NCBI GenBank assembly: GCA_046497505.1
Contig: JAWOFN010000125.1
Location: 1-60,775, forward strand
Direction: 5' to 3'
DNA: 60,775 nt
Origin: JAWOFN01 sp046497505 [NCBI: bacterium]
Lineage (GTDB): Bacteria > Blakebacterota > Blakebacteria > Blakebacterales
Program-made: the position numbers and the translations under genes
Notes under the pieces: generated by a model
The model's input: only the letters and a program-made list of their open reading frames with translations
The model's database searches: none
Told to the model about the DNA's origin: nothing
Part shown: positions 1 through 7,906 of the stretch, piece after piece
Position numbering within the stretch: the stretch's first letter is position 1
How the letters are laid out: each line of letters begins with the position of its first letter

Positions 1-246
1 TAGAGATTTCTCCCCCCAGGCAAGCAGTTGAAACTATTAATCCTTCTTTATATTTAGATAAAACTTCCCAGTCAATTCTTGGCTTATAATAAAATCCTTC
101 AATATGAGCAATCGAAACCAGTTTAATTAAGTTTTTATAACCTGTATTATTTTTGGCAAGCAAAAGAAGGTGATAAGAATTTTTCTCCTCACTTCTGGTT
201 ATTTTGTCATGCCTAGAATTAGGAGCGTAATATATCTCTACTCCAA
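1..246 (-). pseudogene. dnaE: DNA polymerase III alpha subunit fragment, foreign AT-rich contig piece
   Basis: On the minus strand this stretch reads without a stop as part of the PHP domain of bacterial DNA polymerase III alpha subunit. Recognisable pieces are VEIYYAPNSRHDK, YHLLLLAKNNTGYKNL and EGLIVSTACLGGEI, which match the conserved DnaE N-terminal region. Both ends are cut: the window edge removes the C-terminal side, and the high-GC sequence starts abruptly near 246. The AT-rich composition and Lys/Ile/Asn-rich codon use are of Patescibacteria (CPR) type and unlike everything after it. I read this as a misjoined piece of another genome, not as a gene of the organism that owns the remaining 60.5 kb. 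Confidence 0.85.
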
Positions 247-356
247 TTATCGGCTGAGTCGGACCCCAGGAGGGTGCGGCTGACCTCGTAGAGCGTCGTG
301 AGTTCGAAGATCCTCGGGTCGGGGACTCCGGCGGGGGTTACGGTTTCTTCAGCCAC
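246..356 (-). CDS. N-terminus of a GAF-type sensor protein, truncated at the contig junction
   Basis: A GTG at 356 opens a frame whose product has IFELTTLYEVSRTLLGS, typical of the helix before a GAF domain in sensor kinases or GAF-containing regulators. The frame is cut after about 32 residues where the AT-rich foreign sequence begins. Transcription probably starts right at the GTG: TTGACA (389-394), 17-bp spacer, CACGCT (366-371), then nine bases to the start codon, a leaderless arrangement seen at other genes in this window. Domain assignment rests on the short helix only and could equally be another signalling protein. Confidence 0.5.
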
Positions 357-365
357 AGTCCTGCG

Positions 366-394
366 AGCGTGACAGAGGCCGCTTCCCCTGTCAA
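366..394 (-). promoter_or_regulatory. Sigma70-like promoter of the truncated sensor gene
   Basis: Minus strand TTGACA, 17-bp spacer, CACGCT; the GTG start codon lies nine bases downstream, so the transcript would be leaderless or nearly so. The bases between this promoter and the metH stop (395-533) show no convincing gene. Confidence 0.5.
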
Positions 395-533
395 GAAAGG
401 GGGGGTAGGCTTCCAAATATGTCCATCACTACCGAAGAGGCGGACGGGGACATCCTGTTCCGGCCGGGGTCGGCGAGCGGACCGCAGACCTGCTCCGGTC
501 CCTGGGACTCGAGGAGCAGCTGACCATCCCGGC

Positions 534-3500
534 CTAGCTCCGTACGGCCCTCTCCAGTCGTCGGATGGCCGCCTCATCCAGGCTGAAGTACTCCGCCTCC
601 GGATGATGGAACACCATGGCGGAGACGCTCGCCTCGGGATCCATCATGGAATCCTCGGTGAGTTCGATCCCCGCGGCCGCCTCCACGTCCAGCACACGGA
701 AGAGGATCTCCTGGTCTTCGAGGCGGGGACATGCGGGATAGCCGAAGGAGACCCGGATCCCCCGGTAGCGGGCCTTGAAGATATCCTCCAGGGTGAGTTC
801 CGCGGGGTCCCTGATCCCCCACATCGCCCGCATCTGCTGGTGCAGCCATTCCGCGAAGGCCTCCGCGGTCTCGAGGGCCAGGGCCTGAAGGGCGTGTGAT
901 CGCAAAAAGCGCCCCTCCTTCTTCCACTCGGCGGCCTTCTCCAGCACCCCGTGTCCCACAGTCACCGCGAAAAGACCCACCGAGTCGAGTTCCCCCCGCT
1001 CCCGAGGCCTTAGGTAGTCGGCCAGGCACCGGTACGGCTCCTCGCTCTGACGCCCGAAGGTGAAGCGGGCCTCCTCCCTCCGCCCGGAGGAGTCGAGGAG
1101 GACCGCATCCTCACCCTCCCCCACCGCCCGGAAGAACCGGAAGACACCCTGGGGCCGCAGGAGCTGCTCCTCCACCGCCTCCGCCTGGAGATCGCGCACG
1201 GTCTGCCGCAGTTCCTCCGCCTTCTCGTCCCCCCGTTCCAGCAGGTCCTGGAAGCGTCCCTTCAGTCCCAGGTGACGTCCGAAGAGCATGGTGGGGTTGA
1301 TGTACCCGAAGAGATCGTCCAGGTCCACATCCCCCGGACCGAGCACGTGCGGCTTGAGATCGGGGGGCTGGGGGAGGGGGAAATCATGGTCGAGTCCGCC
1401 CCCCGGCGGCACCTCCGGCGCCTCCCCCCCCACGCTCTCCGTTCCCTCACCCCGTTCAAGGTCCGAAGCCCCCTGCCGCTGGGAGAGTTCCGCGGCCAGG
1501 GCCTCCCTGCGCTCGGGGTCCATGAGACGGTCCGCCAGGGAGAGCCCCTCCATGGCGTCCTTCGCGTAGACGGTGGGACCTTTGTAGACGGAGGCTATCC
1601 TGGTGTCGGTGTAGGTGCGGGTCAGGGCGGCACCCCCCACCAGGAGGGGAGCCGAGATACCGTGGGCGGTGAGCTCCTCCGCGGTGATGGTCATCTGCTG
1701 GGTACTCTTGACCAGCAGCCCGGAGAGGCCGATGAGGTCCGGCTCCTTCTCCTCCGACGCCCGGACGAGTTCGTGGGGAGGGACCTTGATCCCCAGGTTC
1801 ACCACCTCGTAGCCGTTGTTGCTGAGGATGATGTCCACCAGGTTCTTCCCGATGTCGTGGACGTCACCCTTGACCGTGGCCAGCAGCACCCGCCCTTTCG
1901 AGGCGGACTCCCTGCGGTCCATTCGGGGTTCCAGGTGCCGGACCGCCCTCTTCATCACCTCGGCACTCAGGAGCACCTCGGCCACGATCAGCTCGTTGTC
2001 GTTGAAGAGCCGTCCCACCTCCGCCATCCCCTCCATGAGGGGACCATTCACGATCTCCAGGGGGCGCATCCGCTCCAGGGCCTCATCCAGGTCTTCCTCC
2101 AGACCGTCACCGGACCCGTCGACGATGTAGCGGGCCAGGCGCTCCTCGAGGGGGAGGTCCTTCCTGGGACCGGGAGAGGGACGGGCCTCCTTCCCCCGGA
2201 AGTGCTCCACGAAGGCACCGAGGGGGTCCTCTCCCCGGTGGAAGAGGAGGTCCTCACACAGCCCGCGCTCGGTCTCGTCGATCTGGGTGGCCCGGAGCAG
2301 CCGCTCGGAGTTCACGATGGCCATGTCGAGGCCGTTCTGGAGACTCTTGTGGAGGAAGACGGCGTTGAGGACCTCCCGTCCCGCGGCGGGCAGACCGAAC
2401 GAGACGTTGGAGATCCCCAGGATGGTACGGCAGGCGGGGAAGGCGGCCTTCACCGCCTTCACCCCCTCGATGGTCTCCCGGGCGGAACCGATATAGTTCG
2501 CGTCCCCGGTCCCCACCGGGAAGACCAGGGGGTCGAAGACCAGGTCCCGCTCGGGCAGCCCGTACTTCCCGGTGAGGAGCTCGTGGCTGCGGCGGGCCAC
2601 GGCCAGCTTCCTTTCCCGGGTCCGGGCCATCCCCTCATGGGGGTCCTCGTCGATGCATCCCACCACCACGGCGGCCCCGTATGTCCTGACCAGGGGGACC
2701 ACCCGCTCGAAGCGCTCCTCACCGTCCTCCAGGTTGATGCTGTTCACCACGCACTTGCCTTGACAGCGCTTGAGGGCCTCCTCCAGCACCTCCGGGTCGG
2801 TGGTATCGATCATCAGCGGCACCCGCACCTTGCGTACCAGTCCGTCCAGGAAGGCGGCCATGTCCGCGGTCTCGTCCCGGTCCGGGTCGGCGAGGCAGAC
2901 ATCCAGGATGTGGGCCCCCTCCCGGACCTGTCGACGTCCGATCTCCGCCGCTCCCTCCCAGTCCCCCTCCTCCACCAGCGATCGGAAGGTCCTCGAACCG
3001 ATGACGTTGGTGCGCTCCCCCACGATGACCGGGGCGTAATCGTCCAAGGGGAGATAGTCCACACCACTCACCGCCGCCGGGACCCGGACGGAGGGGCGGC
3101 GGGGCATCGCCCCCTCCACCGCCTCGACCAGGGCTCGGATATGGTCCGGCCCGGTCCCGCAGCATCCGCCGGTGATGTTCATCCAGCCCTCTTCCGCGAA
3201 GCGCCCCACCGCCGCCGCCATCTTCTCCGGCGTCTCGTGATAGACCCCTTCATGATCGGGCAGACCCGCGTTGGGGATGACCGAGACCGGGATGTCCGCC
3301 AGGCCGGCCAGGGCCCGGAGGTGGTCGGTCATGAACTCGGGACCCGTGGCACAGTTGAGCCCGATGGCGGCGAGGCCGGCGTGCTCCAGGCTGGTGAAGG
3401 CGGCCTCGACCCCCTGTCCCGCCAGGGTGGTACCCATCGTCTCGATGGTCACCGAGACCATCACCGGCACCTCGAGGGCCATCTCCTCGAAGACCGTGCG

Positions 3501-4049
3501 GATGGCGGCCAGTCCCGCCTTCACGTTGAGGGTGTCCTGCACGGTCTCCAGAAGCAGGATGTCCGCTCCCCCCTCCAGCAGCCCCGCCGCCTGTTCCCGG
3601 TAATGGTCCACCATGCCGTCGAAGGTCACCCCGCCGGTCACCATGAGACTGCGGGTGGTGGGCCCCATGGATCCCGCCACCCAGCGTGTACGGCCGGATC
3701 CGTCGAACCCGGCGGCGGCCTCCCGGGCCAGCTCGGCGGCGGCCCGGTTGATCTCCCGGGCCTTCTCCGCCAGCCCGTACTCGGCCAGGACCAGAGGGGT
3801 GGCCCCGAAAGTGTCCGTCTCCACCACGTCCGCTCCGGCCTCCAGGTAGCTGCGGTGGATGTCGCGGATCGCATCGGGACGGGTGAGGACCAGGTGCTCG
3901 TTGCACCCCTCGTACTCCGGGCCCCCGAAGTCCTCCGGACCCAGGTCCAGGGTCTGGATACGGGTACCCATCGCCCCGTCGAAGACGAGGATGTGCTCGG
4001 TGAGGAGCTGGTCGAACGACTCGGGGTCCAATCTCGGTCGGCAGTTCAG
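534..4049 (-). CDS. metH: Cobalamin-dependent methionine synthase
   Basis: Transfers a methyl group from 5-methyltetrahydrofolate through cobalamin to homocysteine, giving methionine, in the cytosol. All four modules are present: the N-terminal homocysteine domain (DGAMGTRIQ, zinc ligands in GGCCGTGPDHI), the pterin domain (VGERTNVIGSRTF), the B12 module with DVHDIGKN and the cap helices before it, and the C-terminal S-adenosylmethionine reactivation domain (the RGIRVSFGYPACP region). About 1171 residues, near the usual ~1200. There is no ATG near the expected start. A strong Shine-Dalgarno (GGAAGGAG) sits five bases before a CTG at 4049, which I chose; TTG at 4031 is the conservative alternative and fits the family N-terminus equally well. 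Lies 125 bp downstream of gltA on the same strand with a TATCAT -10-like box at 4084-4089; no cobalamin or SAM riboswitch was recognised. Confidence 0.96.
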   Translation of the reverse strand: MNCRPRLDPESFDQLLTEHILVFDGAMGTRIQTLDLGPEDFGGPEYEGCNEHLVLTRPDAIRDIHRSYLEAGADVVETDTFGATPLVLAEYGLAEKAREINRAAAELAREAAAGFDGSGRTRWVAGSMGPTTRSLMVTGGVTFDGMVDHYREQAAGLLEGGADILLLETVQDTLNVKAGLAAIRTVFEEMALEVPVMVSVTIETMGTTLAGQGVEAAFTSLEHAGLAAIGLNCATGPEFMTDHLRALAGLADIPVSVIPNAGLPDHEGVYHETPEKMAAAVGRFAEEGWMNITGGCCGTGPDHIRALVEAVEGAMPRRPSVRVPAAVSGVDYLPLDDYAPVIVGERTNVIGSRTFRSLVEEGDWEGAAEIGRRQVREGAHILDVCLADPDRDETADMAAFLDGLVRKVRVPLMIDTTDPEVLEEALKRCQGKCVVNSINLEDGEERFERVVPLVRTYGAAVVVGCIDEDPHEGMARTRERKLAVARRSHELLTGKYGLPERDLVFDPLVFPVGTGDANYIGSARETIEGVKAVKAAFPACRTILGISNVSFGLPAAGREVLNAVFLHKSLQNGLDMAIVNSERLLRATQIDETERGLCEDLLFHRGEDPLGAFVEHFRGKEARPSPGPRKDLPLEERLARYIVDGSGDGLEEDLDEALERMRPLEIVNGPLMEGMAEVGRLFNDNELIVAEVLLSAEVMKRAVRHLEPRMDRRESASKGRVLLATVKGDVHDIGKNLVDIILSNNGYEVVNLGIKVPPHELVRASEEKEPDLIGLSGLLVKSTQQMTITAEELTAHGISAPLLVGGAALTRTYTDTRIASVYKGPTVYAKDAMEGLSLADRLMDPERREALAAELSQRQGASDLERGEGTESVGGEAPEVPPGGGLDHDFPLPQPPDLKPHVLGPGDVDLDDLFGYINPTMLFGRHLGLKGRFQDLLERGDEKAEELRQTVRDLQAEAVEEQLLRPQGVFRFFRAVGEGEDAVLLDSSGRREEARFTFGRQSEEPYRCLADYLRPRERGELDSVGLFAVTVGHGVLEKAAEWKKEGRFLRSHALQALALETAEAFAEWLHQQMRAMWGIRDPAELTLEDIFKARYRGIRVSFGYPACPRLEDQEILFRVLDVEAAAGIELTEDSMMDPEASVSAMVFHHPEAEYFSLDEAAIRRLERAVRS

Positions 4050-4174
4050 AAGGTCTCCTTCCGATGGTGGGGACTGAAGGGGTATGATAGCCGACGGCCC
4101 GGCATGGAGGCACGGAAAGATCCGCGCCGCCCACACCGGGCCGCGGCGATCGGTGAAGGAGGGTCGGCAGGCGG

Positions 4175-5452
4175 CTACGCCATGCCCACCTCCTTCTTGA
4201 TCCACTTCGTGTTCACCGACTTGGGCCGGGTGATGGGCTCCATCATGGCCCGGCTCATGATGAGCTGGCTCGTCATGCCCATGGCCCGGCTCACGCCGAA
4301 GAGGACCGTGTAATACAGCATCTCGCTGATGCCGTAGTGATAGAGGAGGGCACCCGACCCCGCGTCCACGTTGGGGTAGGGGTTGGCCGCCTTCCCGTGC
4401 TCCTTCAGGACCTCGGGGATGACCTGGAAGCCCACGTCCACGGTCTTGAAGACCGGGTCGTCCGGGAAGTGCTCCCGGCCGAACTCGTTGAAGGCCTTGA
4501 AGCGGGGGTCGGTGGCCCGGAGCACGGCGTGCCCGTAGCCGGGGATGACCCGTCCGCTGTTCAGGACGTCCCACGCGTACTCCCGCATCTGCTCCTCGCT
4601 GGGCGGCTTGCCGTCGTACTCCTCCAGGATGCCCAGGATGAACTTCAGGCATTCCTGGTTGGCCAGCCCGTGGAGGGGCCCGGCCAGGCCGGAGAGTCCG
4701 GCGGAGACCGAGTAGTAGGCGTCACTCAGCGCCGAGCCCACCACATGGCAGGTGAAGGCGCTGACATTGCCCCCCTCGTGGTCGCTGTGGAGGACGAGGT
4801 AGAGCCGCATGAGGTCGGCGAACTCATCCGACTCGATGCCCATCATGCGGGCGAAGTTATGGGACTGGTCCAGTTCCGGGTCGAAGGGAATGAGGTCTCC
4901 CTTGTCGAAGCGGATCCGGTAGACCGCCGCCGCGATGGCGGGCAGCTTGGCCAGCAGCTGGAGGCTGTCCTCCAGTGTCGGCTCCCAGTACTCCTCCTTC
5001 GGGATGCCCTCGTCGTACTTCCGGCGGAACACGGACTGCTCCTGCAGCACCGCGATCCCCGTGATGAACATGTCCATGGGATGCGCCGTCTCCGGCATGC
5101 TCCGCAGGACGTTCCAGACGTACTCGGGGACCTCCGCCCGCTTGTTGAAGTCCGCCTTCACCGAGTCGATCTCATCCCCCTCCGGCAGTTCCCCGGTACA
5201 GAGGAGGAAAAAGATCTCCTCGGGGGTCTTGTCCGTGAGTTCGATGACCGGGATGCCCCGGATGATGAGCCCCTGCTGGGGGTCCACCAGACTCGTGTCG
5301 CAGACCAGGCCCTTCACACCGCGCATTCCGCCGTAGGCCTGCTTGACCGTGACGTCTGAGATGACATGGTCGCCGTGTTCGGAGACGATCTCCCGGATCT
5401 CGTCCCGCCAGGCTGGGATCTTGGAGGCTAATTTTTCCTTCAAAGTTGGCAT
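4175..5452 (-). CDS. gltA: Citrate synthase, eukaryote-like type
   Basis: Condenses acetyl-CoA and oxaloacetate to citrate, the entry step of the TCA cycle. The 425-residue product carries the three catalytic regions: SDHEGGN (substrate His), GYGHAVLR (His) and VDAGSG (Asp). Its N-terminal region and overall pattern resemble the mitochondrial-type citrate synthases rather than the hexameric NADH-sensitive GltA of enterobacteria, so allosteric NADH control is not expected (family knowledge). The ATG has AGGAAGAG upstream. A TATAGT box at 5570-5575 (minus strand) and a strong hairpin at 5502-5523 lie in the ~180-bp gap after lipB, so gltA probably has its own promoter and a structured leader. 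Confidence 0.96.
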   Translation of the reverse strand: MPTLKEKLASKIPAWRDEIREIVSEHGDHVISDVTVKQAYGGMRGVKGLVCDTSLVDPQQGLIIRGIPVIELTDKTPEEIFFLLCTGELPEGDEIDSVKADFNKRAEVPEYVWNVLRSMPETAHPMDMFITGIAVLQEQSVFRRKYDEGIPKEEYWEPTLEDSLQLLAKLPAIAAAVYRIRFDKGDLIPFDPELDQSHNFARMMGIESDEFADLMRLYLVLHSDHEGGNVSAFTCHVVGSALSDAYYSVSAGLSGLAGPLHGLANQECLKFILGILEEYDGKPPSEEQMREYAWDVLNSGRVIPGYGHAVLRATDPRFKAFNEFGREHFPDDPVFKTVDVGFQVIPEVLKEHGKAANPYPNVDAGSGALLYHYGISEMLYYTVLFGVSRAMGMTSQLIMSRAMMEPITRPKSVNTKWIKKEVGMA

Positions 5453-5501
5453 GGCCGCTCTTCCTGATGTGGATCCTGGGTTGTGGTTTCCGCGGGCCTC
5501 G

Positions 5502-5523
5502 CCGCCGGCCGGGGGGCCGGCGG
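5502..5523. repeat. Perfect 9-bp inverted repeat in the gltA 5' leader
   Basis: CCGCCGGCC and GGCCGGCGG face each other across four G residues. It sits between a TATAGT box (5570-5575, minus strand) and the gltA start. It could end lipB transcription, though there is no T-run, or shape the gltA leader; the sequence does not decide. Confidence 0.45.
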
Positions 5524-5635
5524 GCTCACCGAGTGCTTACCGCGTGCCGAGGGGCTTCCGCCCACCATCACTATAGAGGACCCTGGTGTCCGAATCCAGA
5601 ACCTCACGCTCCTTATCGGGGTTCCCCCTTCCTCA

Positions 5636-6322
5636 TCAGGTCCGCAGCTCCGTCAGGATCCCCGCCGGTGTCCGCTCACAACGCGCATCCCGCCCGAACA
5701 CCTCACCCAGGAGGCCGCAGAGCGACTCGAAGACCTCCGGGAGCCCTGGGCCCTCTCCCACCTCCCGGCGCAGGGTGGTCATCAGCCCGGCGTCCAGTCC
5801 GCACGGGTTGATGCGGGTGAACTCCTCCACATCACTCGAGATGTTGAGGGCGAAACCGTGGTAGGTGGTCCATCGGCGGACGGCCACACCGATGCTGGCG
5901 ATCTTCCGGACCGGCTCTCCCGCCGGGACCCAGACGCCCGTATGGGGGGGGTTCCGACCCGCCGGACAGCCCTGTTCGGCCAGGGTGCGGATGAGGAGTT
6001 CCTCGGTCCTGCGCAGGTGCAGGTGGAGGTCGCGTTCCTCTTCCTGCAGGGCGAGGATGGGGTAGCCCACCAGCTGCCCCGGACCGTGCCAGGTCACATC
6101 GCCCCCCCTCTCCACCTCCGCCACCGGGAGTTCCGCGGCGGCGGGACCGAGGTTGGAGGGGTCGGTGCCCCGACCGCAGGTGATCACCGGATCGTGCTCG
6201 CACAGCAGCAGGGTGTCCGGTCCCTCTCCTCCTGCGACCTGATCCACCAGGCGGAGCTGCAGTCGCCGGGCCGCCTCACAGCCGGTACGGCCCAGCCACC
6301 AGGTCCGGAGAGGTCGGGCCAA
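5636..6322 (-). CDS. lipB: Lipoyl(octanoyl) transferase
   Basis: Moves octanoyl groups from acyl carrier protein to lipoyl domains, here most likely those of the neighbouring E2 component; LipA then inserts the sulfurs. The 228-residue protein has the LipB signatures RGGDVTWHGPGQLVGYPI, KIASIGVAVRRWTTYHG and the catalytic cysteine in INPCGL, with the conserved lysine in the KIASIG motif. The start is TTG at 6322 with AGGA just upstream. Together with lipA at the head of the cluster it brackets the pyruvate dehydrogenase genes, so lipoate attachment and its target are co-located. Confidence 0.95.
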   Translation of the reverse strand: MARPLRTWWLGRTGCEAARRLQLRLVDQVAGGEGPDTLLLCEHDPVITCGRGTDPSNLGPAAAELPVAEVERGGDVTWHGPGQLVGYPILALQEEERDLHLHLRRTEELLIRTLAEQGCPAGRNPPHTGVWVPAGEPVRKIASIGVAVRRWTTYHGFALNISSDVEEFTRINPCGLDAGLMTTLRREVGEGPGLPEVFESLCGLLGEVFGRDARCERTPAGILTELRT

Positions 6323-6368
6323 GGTCCTAGTGCCGCCGCCCGCAGGTACGGTCAGGCACCGAGAGCGT

Positions 6369-6477
6369 CGATACGCCGCTCAGGCAAGGCGCCTCGACGA
6401 CGCCATAGCGGTGCCTATGGCGAGGAGAGGAAACGCAGCCTGAGCGGATGCAGCGGCCCTCGAATGCGACCGTATCG
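6369..6477. repeat. Nested three-level inverted repeat between lipB and lpdA
   Basis: Three perfect palindromic pairs are nested: outer CGATACG (6369-6375) with CGTATCG (6471-6477); middle CCGCTCAGGC (6376-6385) with GCCTGAGCGG (6438-6447); inner GCCATAG (6402-6408) with CTATGGC (6415-6421), loop of six. Extra complementarity CCTC/GAGG flanks the inner stem. The whole gap between the two genes (6323-6495) is thus a large structured element, either a dispersed intergenic palindrome, a structured RNA or a processing/termination signal. No gene is visible in it. Confidence 0.6.
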
Positions 6478-6495
6478 GCGGGCGTCGGCACTACA

Positions 6496-7902
6496 CTACC
6501 GGTTGAGCTGGTGGATGGCCTTGCCCAGGGCGCCCTCGGCGGCCTCCATGACCGCCTCACCCAGGGTGGGGTGGGGATGCATGGTATAGCCCACATCCTC
6601 CATACGGGCACCCATCTCCAGGGCCAGGCACGCTTCGCTGATCAGGTCGGCGGCCCCGGGACCCACGATCTGGACCCCCAGGAGCATCCCGCTCTCCCCG
6701 TCCCCGATGACCTGCACCCAGCCGTCGGTCTCGTCCAGGGCGAGGGCGCGGCCGTTGGCCTGGAAGGGGAAGCGGCCGGTGACGACCTCGTACCCCCCCT
6801 CCTCCGCCTCCTCCTTGCCGAGGCCGACGTAGGCGATCTCCGGTTCGGTGAAGATGACCGCGGGCACCGCCCGGTAATCGTACTCCGCGGGCTCACCCGC
6901 GATGACCTCGGCGGCCACCACCCCTTCCTTGGCGGCCTTGTGGGCCAGCATCGGCTCCCCCGCCACGTCGCCGATGGCGAAGATGTGCTCCACCTCCGTG
7001 CGGCGCTGCGGGTCCACCGAGAGGAAACCCTTCTCGTCCGTCTCCAGACCCGCGGCCTCCAGGTCCAGCCCCTCGGTGTTCGGCTTGCGGCCGATGGTCA
7101 CCAGCACGCGGTCCGCCTCGAAGGTCTTCTCCTCGCCCTCCCGGTCCTCGGCGGTGAGGACGGCCTTCTCCCCCGACCTCTCGAGCCCCTTGGCCTTCGT
7201 CTTCAGGTGGATGTCCATCTCCAGCTTCTTGCAGGAGCGCTCCACCATCTTGGCCAGGCGCTTCGGCGAGCCGGGCAGGAGAGTGTCCATCATCTCCACG
7301 ACCGTGACACCGGTACCGAGCTTCGCGTAGGCGATGCCCAGCTCCAATCCGATGTAGCCCCCGCCTATGACGAGCAGCTTCTCCGGCACTTCGGCGAAGT
7401 CGAGGGCACCGCGGCTGCCCACCACCACCTCCCCGTCCGGTTCGAAGCCCTCCAGGAAGAAGGGGCGGGAGCCGGTCGCAATGACCGCCCGGTCGAAGGT
7501 GACCTCCTCCTCCCCCTCCCCGGTCTCAACGAGAACGCTGTGGGCGTCCTTGAATCGGGCGGTACCCTCCAGCGTGTCCACCTCGTTCCCCTTCAGGAGC
7601 TGGGCCACACCGCCGGTGAGCCTGCCCACCACCTCCCCTTTCCACTGCTGGGTCTTCTCGAAGTCGATGGCCTTCTCCTTCACGGAGATGCCCATGGCAT
7701 CGGAATGGTCCAGCTTGTGGTAGAGGTCGGCGGCGGAGATGAGGGCCTTGGAGGGGACGCACCCGAAGTTCAGGCAGGTACCCCCGATGGCCTCCTTCTC
7801 GATGATGAGGGTCTTCTTGCCGAGCTGGCCCAGTCGTATGGCGGCTGCGTAGCCCCCGGGGCCTGCTCCGATGACGACCGCTTCGTAGTGCTTGTCTGGC
7901 AT
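6496..7902 (-). CDS. lpdA: Dihydrolipoyl dehydrogenase (E3)
   Basis: FAD enzyme that reoxidises dihydrolipoyl groups of E2 with NAD+. The 468-residue protein has the N-terminal FAD motif GAGPGGYAAA, the redox-active disulfide GGTCLNFGCVPSK, the NAD-binding GGGYIGLELG, the second FAD motif FAIGDVAGEPMLAHKA, and the C-terminal HPHPTLGEA with the catalytic His/Glu pair. Starts four bases after the E2 stop codon, so the two are surely one transcript. Complete and normal for the family. Confidence 0.97.
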   Translation of the reverse strand: MPDKHYEAVVIGAGPGGYAAAIRLGQLGKKTLIIEKEAIGGTCLNFGCVPSKALISAADLYHKLDHSDAMGISVKEKAIDFEKTQQWKGEVVGRLTGGVAQLLKGNEVDTLEGTARFKDAHSVLVETGEGEEEVTFDRAVIATGSRPFFLEGFEPDGEVVVGSRGALDFAEVPEKLLVIGGGYIGLELGIAYAKLGTGVTVVEMMDTLLPGSPKRLAKMVERSCKKLEMDIHLKTKAKGLERSGEKAVLTAEDREGEEKTFEADRVLVTIGRKPNTEGLDLEAAGLETDEKGFLSVDPQRRTEVEHIFAIGDVAGEPMLAHKAAKEGVVAAEVIAGEPAEYDYRAVPAVIFTEPEIAYVGLGKEEAEEGGYEVVTGRFPFQANGRALALDETDGWVQVIGDGESGMLLGVQIVGPGAADLISEACLALEMGARMEDVGYTMHPHPTLGEAVMEAAEGALGKAIHQLNR

Positions 7903-7906
7903 GGGA

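Noticed and set aside
420-536. Plus-strand frame ending in GLEEQLTIPA, convergent with metH
   Set aside because: No start codon or ribosome site, and it overlaps the sensor-gene promoter region; too short to support.
4050-4174. Possible SAM or cobalamin riboswitch before metH
   Set aside because: The gap is 125 bp and shows none of the conserved core sequences or multi-stem layout; only a Shine-Dalgarno and a weak -10 box.
1272-4313. A thousand-residue open frame antisense to metH, and similar long frames antisense to many genes
   Set aside because: Typical of high-GC coding DNA; the products are His/Gly/Pro/Arg-rich without domains, while the minus-strand metH is unmistakable.
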